From Hydrogenophaga intermedia (GTDB lineage Bacteria; Pseudomonadota; Gammaproteobacteria; Burkholderiales; Burkholderiaceae_C): 64,000 nt of DNA. Positions 8,719 through 20,624 of this stretch are shown one piece after another. Position 1 is the first letter of the stretch. Each line of letters begins with the position of its first letter. The DNA lies in assembly GCF_000723405.1 (NCBI RefSeq), contig NZ_CCAE010000013.1, positions 28,508 to 92,507 of the forward strand, in the 5' to 3' direction. Below the pieces are notes generated by a model. That model worked only from the letters and a program-made list of their open reading frames with translations. It made no database searches and was not told where the DNA came from. The position numbers and the translations under genes are program-made.

Positions 8719-9477
8719 ATGGACTTGCTGCTTGTCTCGCTGGCCTCGCTGCTGGCCGGTTTCGTGGACTCGATCGTGGGCGGGGGCGGGCTGATCCTCG
8801 TGCCCGCGATGTTCGCGGTCTTCCCCAATACCCACCCGGCCACGCTGTTCGGCATCAACAAGGGGGCGGCCGTGCTGGGCACGGCGGCGGCCACGGTGCA
8901 GTACGCGCGGCGGGTGGACATGCCCTGGCGTTCGTTGCTGCCGGCGGCGGGCGCGGCCTTCATCGGGGCGATGGCGGGGGCCTGGACGGTCACGGTGATC
9001 TCGCCCGACTTCCTGCGCCGCGCGTTGCCCTTCGTGCTGGGCGCCGTGCTGGCCTATACGTTGATGCGCAAGGACCTGGGCCACGCGCACGACCCGGCCT
9101 TCGCCGGTCGGCGGCTGACGGCGGCGGCCAGCCTGATGGGTGCGGTCATCGGCTTCTATGACGGCTTCTTCGGCCCGGGCACGGGCAGCTTCTTCGTCTT
9201 CCTGTTCGTGCGCTGGCTGGGCTTCGACTTCCTGCACGCCAGCGCCAGCGCCAAGCTGCTGAATACGGCCTCCAACCTGGCGGCGCTGCTGCTGTTCGCG
9301 CTCAAGGGCCACGTGTGGTGGCACTATGCGCTGGTGATGGCGCTGGCCAACGTGGTGGGCAGCCTGGCCGGCACGCGTCTGGCGCTCAAGCACGGCAGCG
9401 GCTTCGTGCGCTGGGTGTTCATCGTGGTGGTCGGGGCCCTCATACTGAAGACCACGTACGACGCCTGGCTGAAATGA
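8719..9477 (+). CDS. TSUP (TauE/SafE) family membrane permease
   Basis: 252-residue membrane protein with two homologous halves and about eight hydrophobic segments. Family motifs: GFVDSIVGGGGLILVPA near the N-terminus and GFYDGFFGPGTGSFF starting the second half. The family exports or takes up small organosulfur or organic anions such as sulfite or sulfoacetate; the substrate is unknown. ATG at 8719 is used because the residues encoded upstream of it run through a terminator hairpin. No strong ribosome-binding site is visible, so translation may depend on the leader RNA. It is convergent with mrdA across a REP-like element. Confidence 0.9.
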   Translation: MDLLLVSLASLLAGFVDSIVGGGGLILVPAMFAVFPNTHPATLFGINKGAAVLGTAAATVQYARRVDMPWRSLLPAAGAAFIGAMAGAWTVTVISPDFLRRALPFVLGAVLAYTLMRKDLGHAHDPAFAGRRLTAAASLMGAVIGFYDGFFGPGTGSFFVFLFVRWLGFDFLHASASAKLLNTASNLAALLLFALKGHVWWHYALVMALANVVGSLAGTRLALKHGSGFVRWVFIVVVGALILKTTYDAWLK

Positions 9478-9562
9478 AGCCCCCACGCTCCGCCGCTGCG
9501 CGGGTCGCTGCCCCCCCGAGGGGGCTGATCCGCCTTGGGGCGGCCCGGCGGCGGATCGGGCC
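9478..9562 (+). repeat. REP-like two-hairpin intergenic element, copy B
   Basis: Between the convergent TSUP and mrdA stop codons: CCCCCCCGAGGGGG hairpin followed by CCGCCttggGGCGG. Same plan as copies at 5032-5115 and 11565-11636, with a different second hairpin. It could serve as a bidirectional terminator. Confidence 0.6.
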
Positions 9563-9565
9563 GGC

Positions 9566-11533
9566 TTACTGCGGTGCCACCAGGGGCGCGGGTGGCCACG
9601 GCACTTCGCTGACCTGGCGCGGCGTGCCCTGCGGCGGGCCGCCGCCGCCCGACTGCACGGACGCGATGTCCTGCTCACTGGGGTACTGGCCCAGCAGGAG
9701 GTAGTCGAACACCCGGCGCGCGATGGGGGCGGCCGCGGCGGCGCCAAAACCGGCGTTTTCCACGATCACCGCCAGGGCCACGCGCGGCGCGTCGGCCGGG
9801 GCGAAGGCCAGGTAGAGCGAGTGGTCGCGCTGGTGCTCTTCCAGCTTGCGGGCGTCGTAGCGCTCGCGCTGGCCGATGGTGACGGCCTGCGCCGTGCCCG
9901 TCTTGCCGCCGCTGGTGTAGCCGGCGCCCGAGAACACGCGCGCCGAGGTGCCCTCGGTGGTGACGGCCTGCATGGCGCTGAGCACGGCGCGCACGTGCTC
10001 GGGCTTGAAGTTCAGGTTCTCGGTGGGGGGCGCGGGCAGGGGGTCGACCTGCCCCGTGAGCGGGTTGCGCCGCGCCAGCGACAGGTGCGGCGCGTGCTTG
10101 ACGCCGCCATTGGCCAGCGTGGCCATGGCGTTGGCCATCTGCAGCATGGTGAAGTTGTTGTAGCCCTGGCCGATGCCCAGCGAGATGGTTTCGCCGGCGT
10201 ACCAGCGCTGCTGGTCGGGCCGCTTGTAGGTGTTGCGCTTCCACTCCTGGCTGGGCAGCACGCCACGCACCTCGCCCTTGAGGTCGATGCCGGTGATCTG
10301 GCCGATGCCCAGGGGCTTCATGAAGTCGTGAATGGCGTCCACGCCCATCTCGTTGGCCAGCGAGTAGTAGTAGACGTTGCTCGACTTGATGATGCTGCGG
10401 CGCAGGTCCACCGCGCCCAGCCCGCCGTCGCCGTGGCTGCGGAAGCGGTGGTTGCCCAGCATCCAGTAGCCGGGGTCGTTGATGACCGTTTCGGCCTTGC
10501 GCGCGCCGGTTTCCAGCGCGGCCATGGCCATGAAGGGCTTGTAGGTGGATCCCGGTGGGTAGGTGCCGCGCAGGGCGCGGTTGAGCAGCGGCTTGTCGAG
10601 CGACTCGTTGAGGGCGCGCCAGTTCTCCACGTCAATGCCCTCGACGAAGAGGTTGGGGTCGAAGGTGGGCTTGGAGACGAAGGCCAGCACCTCGCCGTTG
10701 CGCGGGTCGATGGCCACCAGCGCGCCGCGCCGATCGCCATACAGCGCCTCCACCAGGTGCTGCAGCTTGACGTCGATGGTGAGCACGACGGTGTCGCCCG
10801 GCGTGGGCGGCGTGGCCGCGAGCGAGCGCACCGCGCGTCCGCCGGCCGAGGTTTCCACGCGCTCGAAGCCGGTGGCGCCGTGCAGCAACTGCTCATGCTG
10901 CTGCTCGGCCCCCAGCTTGCCGATGTACTCGGTGCCGCGGTAATTGGCCTGCTCTTCCTCGGGCCAGTCGGCGATGAGCTCCTTTTCGCGCTGATTGATG
11001 CGGCCGATGTAGCCGATCACGTGGCTGGCCGTTTCGCCGTTGGGGTAGTGGCGCAGCAGGCGCGCGCGCACCTCGACGCCGGGAAAGCGGAAGCGCTGAG
11101 CGGTGAAGCGGGCCACCTCCTCGTCGCTCAGGCGGGTGCGGATGGGCAGCGAGTCGAAGCGGTGCGACTCCTCGAGCAGTTTGCGAAAGCGGCGTTCGTC
11201 GCGTGGGCCGATGTCGACCAGCTCGCGCAGGCCGCTGATGGTGTCGTCCAGGTCCTCGATCAGCGAGGGCGTGAGTTCCAGTGTGTAGGCCGAGTAGTTG
11301 CTGGCCAGCACGCGGCCGTCGCGGTCGACGATCTGGCCGCGGTTGGGCACCACCGGCAGCACCGCCGTGCGGTTGCTCTCGGCCTGGGCCATGTACTCCT
11401 CGTGCTTGTGCACCTGCAGCCAGACCATGCGTGAGACGATGAGCCCGAAGGCGAACAGCACCGCCAGCGCCATCACGATGACGCGCTTGCGAAACTGCCA
11501 GATGTCCGCGTCGACGTTTCGCAACTCAGTCAT
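9566..11533 (-). CDS. mrdA: Penicillin-binding protein 2 (peptidoglycan transpeptidase)
   Basis: 655-residue class B PBP that cross-links peptidoglycan in the cell-elongation machinery. One N-terminal membrane anchor (about 17-37), then the dimerisation domain (NRGQIVDRDGRVLASN at about 64-79), then the transpeptidase domain. The active-site Ser329 lies in STYK (329-332), followed by SSNVYYY and KTGTAQ. The C-terminal tail is Pro/Gly-rich. ATG at 11533 starts MTELRNVDADIW; the longer upstream frame runs through a repeat and mreD. It is the last gene of the mreB-mreC-mreD-mrdA run. The usual partner rodA is not next to it. Confidence 0.96.
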   Translation of the reverse strand: MTELRNVDADIWQFRKRVIVMALAVLFAFGLIVSRMVWLQVHKHEEYMAQAESNRTAVLPVVPNRGQIVDRDGRVLASNYSAYTLELTPSLIEDLDDTISGLRELVDIGPRDERRFRKLLEESHRFDSLPIRTRLSDEEVARFTAQRFRFPGVEVRARLLRHYPNGETASHVIGYIGRINQREKELIADWPEEEQANYRGTEYIGKLGAEQQHEQLLHGATGFERVETSAGGRAVRSLAATPPTPGDTVVLTIDVKLQHLVEALYGDRRGALVAIDPRNGEVLAFVSKPTFDPNLFVEGIDVENWRALNESLDKPLLNRALRGTYPPGSTYKPFMAMAALETGARKAETVINDPGYWMLGNHRFRSHGDGGLGAVDLRRSIIKSSNVYYYSLANEMGVDAIHDFMKPLGIGQITGIDLKGEVRGVLPSQEWKRNTYKRPDQQRWYAGETISLGIGQGYNNFTMLQMANAMATLANGGVKHAPHLSLARRNPLTGQVDPLPAPPTENLNFKPEHVRAVLSAMQAVTTEGTSARVFSGAGYTSGGKTGTAQAVTIGQRERYDARKLEEHQRDHSLYLAFAPADAPRVALAVIVENAGFGAAAAAPIARRVFDYLLLGQYPSEQDIASVQSGGGGPPQGTPRQVSEVPWPPAPLVAPQ

Positions 11534-11564
11534 GGCTCGATTCCACGGGTCAAACCCAGGGGCA

Positions 11565-11636
11565 CCACGGAACCGGCTTTGCCGGGCCGTGGGTGCCGCC
11601 CCCTTGAGGGGGTCGCGCAGAGCGCGGCGGGGGTGT
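11565..11636 (-). repeat. REP-like two-hairpin intergenic element, copy C
   Basis: In the mreD-mrdA gap. Read on the minus strand it has CCCCC-TCAA-GGGGG followed by CCCGGCAAAGCCGG, the same second hairpin as copy A. It lies inside what should be one operon, so it probably does not fully terminate transcription. Confidence 0.65.
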
Positions 11637-11640
11637 CCAT

Positions 11641-12171
11641 CTATATCGGTCGGTTGTCGTCCGGATCGGGGGCGCGGCGCTGCGGGGCCAGCAGCATCAC
11701 CGTCACCACGGGCCACAGCATGGCCTCGATCAATGGCGAAAGGAAGTAGGGCCAGCCCGGGAAGCTGCCGCCGCCGAGCAGGCGCACCACCATGCCCAGC
11801 AGATGCGCCACCACGAACAACGGCAGCACCTGAAGCGACTGCTGCAGCACCGGGAACCACAGCAGGCGCCGGTGCATGGCCACGGCGCCGAAGGCCATGA
11901 CGGTGTAGGCCAGCGCGTGCTGGCCGAGCAGGGAGCCCTGGTGCACGTCCATGGCCAGGCCGAAGAAGAAGGCCGTGCCCACACCGATGCGCAGCGGCTG
12001 ATGCACGCACCAGAACACCAGCGTGAGGGCGAGCAGGTCGGGCACCCAGGCGGCGCGGCCGAACAGGCCCATGTTCATCAGCATGTTCAGCGCCAGCGCG
12101 ACAAGCAGGCTGAACCAGATGAAGACGGTGTTGGCGGGCAGCAGCAGCTGCTGGCCGGGGCGCATGATCAT
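11641..12171 (-). CDS. mreD: Rod shape-determining protein MreD
   Basis: 176-residue inner-membrane protein with about five membrane segments. It is a component of the MreBCD-PBP2-RodA elongasome. Family features: WVPDLLALTLVFWCVHQP in the first third, FFGLAMDVHQGSLLGQHALAY in the middle, and a charged C-terminal tail. The ATG at 12171 overlaps the mreC stop codon by four bases (ATGA), indicating translational coupling. Confidence 0.95.
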   Translation of the reverse strand: MIMRPGQQLLLPANTVFIWFSLLVALALNMLMNMGLFGRAAWVPDLLALTLVFWCVHQPLRIGVGTAFFFGLAMDVHQGSLLGQHALAYTVMAFGAVAMHRRLLWFPVLQQSLQVLPLFVVAHLLGMVVRLLGGGSFPGWPYFLSPLIEAMLWPVVTVMLLAPQRRAPDPDDNRPI

Positions 12172-13103
12172 GGCGTTCTCCCCTTGCCTCCGACCTTGCC
12201 CGCTGCGGGCGCGGGCGCAGGTGCGGCGGTGGGTGGTTCGGGCGGCGGGGCGCCTGCGGGCTCCAGCACCAGCACGTGCAGCGCGCCGTCCATGCGGGCC
12301 AGGGGTTCGGCGCGAATGCGCATGAAGGACGAGCCGCTCTGGCGTTCCACCACCGTCACCCGCGCCACCGGCAGGCCCGGCGGATAGACCGCGTCCACGC
12401 CGCTGGTGGTGAGCAGGTCGCCTTCGCGGATGTCGGTCTCGGCCAGGGTGTAGCGCAGCGCCAGGCCGTCGCCGTCGCTGGCGGGTTCGCCATAGGCCAC
12501 GCTGCGCACGCCGGAGCGCACGTCAAGCACGGGAATGGCCTGGTCGCGGTCCACCAGCAGGCTGACCTCGGCGATCAGCGGGTACACGCGCGTGACCTGG
12601 CCCAGTACGCCCGATTCGTCGATCACCGGCGCGCCGGCCTGCACACCGTGTGTCTGGCCGCGGTCGATGACCACGCGACGGGAGTACGGGTCGGCGGCGT
12701 CGTAGACGACCTGGGCGCCGATGGCCTGCGAGGTGGTGCGCTCGCGCATCGACAGCAGCTGGCGCAGGCGCTGGTTCTCGTCGAGCAGTTGCTCCACCTG
12801 CAGGCTGCGCACCGCCTGGTCGGCCAGGCGCCGCGCGGCGTCGGCTTCGTTCTGTTGTGCGGTGTGCAGCGAGCTGACGTAACCGCCGGCGGCGCCCACC
12901 AGCAACACCGGTTGCAGCACGGCCCATTGCACCGGGTACAGCACCGTGGCCAGCGCTGCGCGCACGGGTTGCGTCACCCGAAAGCGCAGGTCGGCCACCA
13001 TGAGGAACAGCGCGATGGCGCTGAACACCACGAGCTTGGACAGGGCCGAGGGGCCCTGCTTGAAGAACGGCGGTGGGGTGCGGTCCAGCGTGCCCAGTGG
13101 CAT
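12168..13103 (-). CDS. mreC: Rod shape-determining protein MreC
   Basis: 311-residue bitopic protein of the elongasome. The N-terminal FFKQGPSALSKLVVFSAIALFL membrane anchor region (about 13-37) is followed by a coiled coil (about 70-110). Then come the beta-barrel periplasmic domains with VVIDRGQTHGVQAGAPVID, LGQV and LLTTSGVDAVYPPGLPVARV. The Pro/Ala-rich C-terminal tail is typical of betaproteobacterial MreC. It starts 27 bases after mreB and overlaps mreD. Confidence 0.95.
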   Translation of the reverse strand: MPLGTLDRTPPPFFKQGPSALSKLVVFSAIALFLMVADLRFRVTQPVRAALATVLYPVQWAVLQPVLLVGAAGGYVSSLHTAQQNEADAARRLADQAVRSLQVEQLLDENQRLRQLLSMRERTTSQAIGAQVVYDAADPYSRRVVIDRGQTHGVQAGAPVIDESGVLGQVTRVYPLIAEVSLLVDRDQAIPVLDVRSGVRSVAYGEPASDGDGLALRYTLAETDIREGDLLTTSGVDAVYPPGLPVARVTVVERQSGSSFMRIRAEPLARMDGALHVLVLEPAGAPPPEPPTAAPAPAPAAGKVGGKGRTP

Positions 13104-13130
13104 GGTGGCTCGCCGCGCGGAACGCGGCCC

Positions 13131-16254
<3,124 letters not shown>

Positions 16255-16255
16255 C

Positions 16256-17740
16256 ATGAGCAAGCCAACCGCCTCTCTGCTGGTGCAAGGCTACGAAGTC
16301 GTCATCGGCTTCGAGACGCACACCCAGCTCGCTACCCAATCCAAGATCTTCAGCCGCGCGGCCACCGCTTTTGGTGCCGAGCCCAACACCCAGGCTTGCG
16401 CGGTGGACCTCGCGCTGCCCGGCACCCTGCCCGTGATGAACCGCGAGGCCGTGGCCTGCGCCATCCGCCTGGGCCTGGCCGTGGGCGCGCACATCGCCGA
16501 GAAGAGCGTCTTCGCGCGCAAGAACTACTTCTACCCCGACCTGCCCAAGGGCTACCAGATCAGCCAGTACGAGATCCCGGTGGTGCAGGGCGGCTCGGTG
16601 AGTTTCTTCCTTGGCGACGAAAAGAAGACCGTGCGCCTCGTGCGCGCGCACCTCGAAGAAGACGCGGGCAAGAGCCTGCACGAGGACTTCATCGGCCAGA
16701 GCGGCATCGACCTCAACCGCGCGGGCACGCCGTTGCTGGAGATCGTGACCGAACCCGACATCCGCTCCAGCGCCGAGGCCGTGGCCTACGCCAAGGAGCT
16801 GCACAAGATCGTCACCTGGATCGGCATCTGCGACGGAAACATGCAGGAAGGCTCCTTCCGCTGCGACGCCAACGTCTCGGTGCGCAAGCCGGGCGCGCCG
16901 CTCGGCACGCGGCGCGAGATCAAGAACCTGAACTCCTTCAAGTTCATGCAGCAGGCCATCGACTACGAGGTGCGCTGGCAGATCGAGCAGATCGAGGATG
17001 GTCACGCCATCCAGCAGGCCACGGTGCTGTTCGACCCCGACACCGGCGAGACGCGTGCCATGCGCACCAAGGAAGACGCGGCCGACTACCGCTACTTCCC
17101 CGACCCGGACCTGCCGCCGCTGGTGGTGGCGCGTGAGTGGGTGGAAGAGGTGAAGGCGGCCATGCCCGAGCTGCCGCGCGCCATGGCCGAGCGCTTCGTG
17201 CAGCAGTACAGCCTTCCCGAGTACGACGCCACCACGCTCACGCAGAGCCCGGCCATGGCGGCTTACTTCGAGGCCACAGCCCAGGCCAGTGGCCAGGCCA
17301 AGATGGCCAGCAACTGGGTGATGGGCGAGGTCTCGCGCCGGCTCAACAACGAGGAGCGCGACGTTGCCGAAGTGCCGGTGAATGCGGGGCAACTGGCCGC
17401 GCTGCTCACGCGCATCGCCGATGGCACGGTGTCCAACAACGCCGCCAGGCAGGTGATGGACGCACTGTGGAGCGGCGAAGGCCTGGACGGGCAGGTGATG
17501 GATGCGCGCGTCCAGGTCGACACCGTCATCGAGGCCAAGGGCCTGAAGCAGGTCAGCGACAGCGGCGCCATCGAGAAAATCATCGACGAGGTGATGGCCG
17601 CCAACGCCGACATGGTGGCCCAGTTCCGCGCCGGTAAGGACAAGGCCTTCAACGCCCTGGTGGGCCAGGCCATGAAGGCCAGCAAGGGCAAGGCCAACCC
17701 GCAACAGGTGAACGACCTGCTGCGCAAGAAACTGGGTTGA
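16256..17740 (+). CDS. gatB: Asp-tRNA(Asn)/Glu-tRNA(Gln) amidotransferase subunit B
   Basis: 494-residue GatB, which activates mischarged tRNA with ATP and transfers ammonia. Landmarks: [13 protein letters not shown] (about 11-23), [33 protein letters not shown] and the DCxxNVSVR-type segment ([11 protein letters not shown]). They also include [10 protein letters not shown] and the C-terminal YqeY-like tRNA-binding tail ending [17 protein letters not shown] at 16256 begins right after the gatA stop. Last gene of the gatCAB operon. Confidence 0.97.
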   Translation: MSKPTASLLVQGYEVVIGFETHTQLATQSKIFSRAATAFGAEPNTQACAVDLALPGTLPVMNREAVACAIRLGLAVGAHIAEKSVFARKNYFYPDLPKGYQISQYEIPVVQGGSVSFFLGDEKKTVRLVRAHLEEDAGKSLHEDFIGQSGIDLNRAGTPLLEIVTEPDIRSSAEAVAYAKELHKIVTWIGICDGNMQEGSFRCDANVSVRKPGAPLGTRREIKNLNSFKFMQQAIDYEVRWQIEQIEDGHAIQQATVLFDPDTGETRAMRTKEDAADYRYFPDPDLPPLVVAREWVEEVKAAMPELPRAMAERFVQQYSLPEYDATTLTQSPAMAAYFEATAQASGQAKMASNWVMGEVSRRLNNEERDVAEVPVNAGQLAALLTRIADGTVSNNAARQVMDALWSGEGLDGQVMDARVQVDTVIEAKGLKQVSDSGAIEKIIDEVMAANADMVAQFRAGKDKAFNALVGQAMKASKGKANPQQVNDLLRKKLG

Positions 17741-17752
17741 GCCCGGGGTGGC

Positions 17753-18442
17753 TCAGCGACTCTGGGCGGCCGTGTTGGCCCAGAGCTGCTTGAGCTTGGC
17801 CAGTTCTTCGTCGAAGCGCGCGTTCACGCGCTGCTTCTCCTGGGTCTGGTCGGCCAGAAAGCGCTTCTGCACGTCCATCTGCTTGTCGTTGTCCTCGACC
17901 TTGCGGCGCAACCACAGCGGGGCCTTGGTGAGGTCGCCCTGATAGAACTCCAGTTCCTGCGCGATGCCTTTGCGCTGCTCGACCAGCGCCGCCTCGCGTT
18001 TGTGCACCGCCGCAATCACGTCGTCGATCTGCGCCAGCGCGTCCTGGCGCTCCTTGTCGTGCACCGCCTGGTTCGGGTAGCGGATCAGCAGCGCGCGCTC
18101 GCGCCGGCGTTCTTCCTGGATTCGGGCCTGCTCTTCCTGCTCGGCGCGCCGCTTGGCCTCCACCTTCTCGCGCTCTTCGCGGGTGTAGCTGGGCGGAATC
18201 ACCTCCCGCACGGTGCCGGTGCGGCCCAGGCGCTGCTGCTCGCGGTCGAGGCAGTCGACGATGGGGCGGTCGGAGGTGATGCGTCGGCCCTTGCTGTCGG
18301 TGCAGGTGTAGATGGACTGGGCGTTGCCGCCACCTTTCTGGGCCTGTGCCTGGGCGTTCAGCGCCGGTGCCAGCATCAGCACCGCAGCGCAGGCCAGCCC
18401 GAGGTGGCGAGGCGTGTGGATCGGCGGTGGTGGATGCTTCAT
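17753..18442 (-). CDS. DUF4124 domain-containing periplasmic protein
   Basis: 229-residue secreted protein. It has a signal peptide (about 1-33, ending LNAQAQA), then a DUF4124-type segment IYTCTDSKGRRITSDRPI with a downstream Cys, then a long charged helical region (about 85-225, EEREKVEAKRRAEQEEQAR-like) predicted to form a coiled coil. The family is common in beta/gammaproteobacteria and has no established function. It is convergent with gatB, with only 12 bases between stop codons. Confidence 0.85.
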   Translation of the reverse strand: MKHPPPPIHTPRHLGLACAAVLMLAPALNAQAQAQKGGGNAQSIYTCTDSKGRRITSDRPIVDCLDREQQRLGRTGTVREVIPPSYTREEREKVEAKRRAEQEEQARIQEERRRERALLIRYPNQAVHDKERQDALAQIDDVIAAVHKREAALVEQRKGIAQELEFYQGDLTKAPLWLRRKVEDNDKQMDVQKRFLADQTQEKQRVNARFDEELAKLKQLWANTAAQSR

Positions 18443-18468
18443 GGCGGATGGGACGGATTTCGTGCGGC

Positions 18469-19167
18469 TCAGTTCACGCCGTAGCGCGAGCGGTAGGCCA
18501 GCACGCGCTCGCGGTGCGCCGCGACGTCGTTGCCGGCCTGGGCGGACAGATACTGCAGCAAATCATCGAGCCTCGCAATCGAGCAGACCTGCAGACCCAG
18601 CTGCTGCTGCACGTACTGCACCGCACTGTGATCCACGTCGCGGATCGTGCCGTCCGGGCCGACTTCGGTGGCCTTTTCCTGCCGGTCCAGCGCAATGGCC
18701 ACGGCGCTTGGCGTGGCACCGGCTGCGCGGATCAGCGCGATTGACTCGCGCGCGGCGGTGCCTGCGCTCATCACGTCGTCGACGATCAGCACCCGCCCCT
18801 TGAGCGGCGCCCCCACCAAGGTGCCGCCCTCGCCGTGGTCCTTGGCTTCCTTGCGGTTGTAGGCGAAGGGCACGTTGCGGCCCAGTCGGGCGAGTTCGAT
18901 GGCCACGGCCGCGCCCAGCGGAATGCCCTTGTAGGCCGGGCCGAAGATCATGTCGAAGGCGGTGCCGCTCTCGAGCAGCGCGCGTGCATAGAATTCCGCC
19001 AGCCGGCCGAGCTTGGTGCCGTCATCGAACAGGCCCGCGTTGAAGAAGTAGGGGGAGAGGCGACCGGCCTTGGTCTTGAACTCGCCGAACTTCAGCGCGC
19101 CGGCCTCGACGCAGAACTTCACGAATGCCTGGGCCAGCGGCTCGCTCGCCGCGCCTGCCATCACCAT
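18469..19167 (-). CDS. pyrE: Orotate phosphoribosyltransferase
   Basis: 232-residue enzyme of pyrimidine biosynthesis that joins orotate and PRPP to give OMP. Family features: FKTKAGRLSPYFFNAGLFDDG, FGPAYKGIPLG, the AYNRKEAKDHGEGG loop and the PRPP-binding motif VLIVDDVMSAGTA. The start is set at ATG 19167 (alternatively 19161); the longer frame would cover the divergent exonuclease start. Only 13 bases separate the two divergent start codons. Confidence 0.95.
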   Translation of the reverse strand: MVMAGAASEPLAQAFVKFCVEAGALKFGEFKTKAGRLSPYFFNAGLFDDGTKLGRLAEFYARALLESGTAFDMIFGPAYKGIPLGAAVAIELARLGRNVPFAYNRKEAKDHGEGGTLVGAPLKGRVLIVDDVMSAGTAARESIALIRAAGATPSAVAIALDRQEKATEVGPDGTIRDVDHSAVQYVQQQLGLQVCSIARLDDLLQYLSAQAGNDVAAHRERVLAYRSRYGVN

Positions 19168-19180
19168 AGGGGATTTCCTC

Positions 19181-19975
19181 GTGTTCAATCTGACCAGCCT
19201 CAACCTCAACGGCATCCGCTCGGCGACCACCAAAGGCCTCGAGGCCTGGCTGGCGAAAAGTGCGCCGGATTGTATTTGCATGCAGGAAGTGAAGGCCCAG
19301 GCGGCCGACGTGGCCGGTCGCTTCGAAGAACTGGCCGGGATGCGCGGGCACTTCCATTTCGCGCAAAAAAAGGGCTACGCGGGTACAGCCGTGTTCTCGC
19401 GCCACGAGCCCAGCGCGGTCGTCACGGGCTTCGGCACGCACGAGTTCGACGACGAGGGCCGCTACACAGAGCTGCGCTTCGACACGCCCAAGCGCAAGCT
19501 GTCCATCATCAGCGTGTACTTCCCCAGTGGCTCGTCGGGGCCGGAGCGGCAGGAGTCCAAGTACCGGTTCCTGGAGGTCTTCTTCCCGCACCTGCTGACG
19601 CTCAAGTCCCAGCGCGAATTCATCCTCTGCGGCGACGTGAACATCGCGCACACCCAGAACGACCTGAAGAACTGGCGCAGCAACCAGAAGAACAGCGGCT
19701 TCCTGCCCGAGGAGCGCGCGTGGATGACCCGCCTGTTCGGCGAGGACGTCGGGTTGATCGACGTCTACCGCAAGCTCCAGCCCGACACCACCGACGCCTG
19801 CTACACGTGGTGGAGCAACCGGGGTCAGGCGTACGCGAACAACGTGGGGTGGCGGCTCGACTACCACCTGGCCACGCCGGCCATCGCCGCGCTGGCGCGC
19901 ACCGAATCGATCTTCAAGGAGCAGCGCTTCTCCGATCACGCGCCGATCACGATCGGCTATGACTTCAAGCTCTGA
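19181..19975 (+). CDS. xth: Exonuclease III-type AP endonuclease (XthA family)
   Basis: 264-residue endonuclease/exonuclease/phosphatase-fold DNA repair enzyme that would cleave at abasic sites. Motifs: LTSLNLNGIRSA at the N-terminus, CMQEVKAQ (metal-binding Glu), CGDVNIAHTQNDLKN, TWWSNRGQAYANNVGWRLDYHL and the SDHAPITI end with the catalytic Asp-His. The start is GTG at 19181, preceded by AGGGGA; no ATG fits. It overlaps the pyrE upstream region, and its promoter must lie within pyrE. Confidence 0.93.
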   Translation: MFNLTSLNLNGIRSATTKGLEAWLAKSAPDCICMQEVKAQAADVAGRFEELAGMRGHFHFAQKKGYAGTAVFSRHEPSAVVTGFGTHEFDDEGRYTELRFDTPKRKLSIISVYFPSGSSGPERQESKYRFLEVFFPHLLTLKSQREFILCGDVNIAHTQNDLKNWRSNQKNSGFLPEERAWMTRLFGEDVGLIDVYRKLQPDTTDACYTWWSNRGQAYANNVGWRLDYHLATPAIAALARTESIFKEQRFSDHAPITIGYDFKL

Positions 19976-19979
19976 GACG

Positions 19980-20621
19980 ATGCTGCGCTACCGCACCGTT
20001 CCTGTCACCGCTTTCGCCCAGAACTGCTCCATCGTCTGGTGCGACGAGACGATGGAGGCCGCGGTCATCGACCCGGGTGGCGACCTGGAGCGCCTGCTTG
20101 GCGAGGTGAAGGCATTGGGGGTGAGCCTCAAGGCCATCTGGCTCACGCATGCGCACATCGACCACGCCGGCGCCACGGCCGAACTCGCGCGGCGGCTGTC
20201 GCTGCCTATCACCGGCCCGCATGAAGGCGACAAGTTCTGGATCGACGCCCTGCCCCAGCAAGGCGCGATGTTCGGCTTCCCACCCGCCGAGACCTTCACG
20301 CCGACTCGCTGGCTGCACGACGGCGACACGGTGCGCATCGGCCATTGCGAGCTCGCGGTGCGCCACTGCCCAGGCCACACGCCGGGGCACGTCGTGTTTC
20401 ATTCGAAGGAGGCGCAGAGGGCCTTCGTGGGCGATGTGTTGTTCGTGGGCAGCATCGGCCGCACGGATTTTCCGGGCGGTAACCACGCCGAATTGCTGGC
20501 GAGCATTCGCGAGCGGCTGTGGCCGATGGGGGACGAGACGGTGTTCATCCCCGGGCACGGACCCGAGGGAAGTATTGGACTGGAGCGGCGGACGAATCCG
20601 TTCGTGGGCGAGCGGGCCTGA
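19980..20621 (+). CDS. MBL-fold metallo-hydrolase (glyoxalase II-like)
   Basis: 213-residue metallo-beta-lactamase-fold hydrolase of the YcbL/glyoxalase II-like group. Metal ligands: THAHIDHAG (HxHxDH), HCPGHTPGH, GDVLFVGSIGRTD and the final PGHGP histidine. It probably hydrolyses a thioester or similar small molecule; YcbL-type proteins act on S-lactoylglutathione. ATG at 19980 lies four bases after the exonuclease stop; an in-frame ATG at 19959 would overlap it. It probably shares a transcript with xth. Confidence 0.9.
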   Translation: MLRYRTVPVTAFAQNCSIVWCDETMEAAVIDPGGDLERLLGEVKALGVSLKAIWLTHAHIDHAGATAELARRLSLPITGPHEGDKFWIDALPQQGAMFGFPPAETFTPTRWLHDGDTVRIGHCELAVRHCPGHTPGHVVFHSKEAQRAFVGDVLFVGSIGRTDFPGGNHAELLASIRERLWPMGDETVFIPGHGPEGSIGLERRTNPFVGERA

Positions 20622-20624
20622 GCC

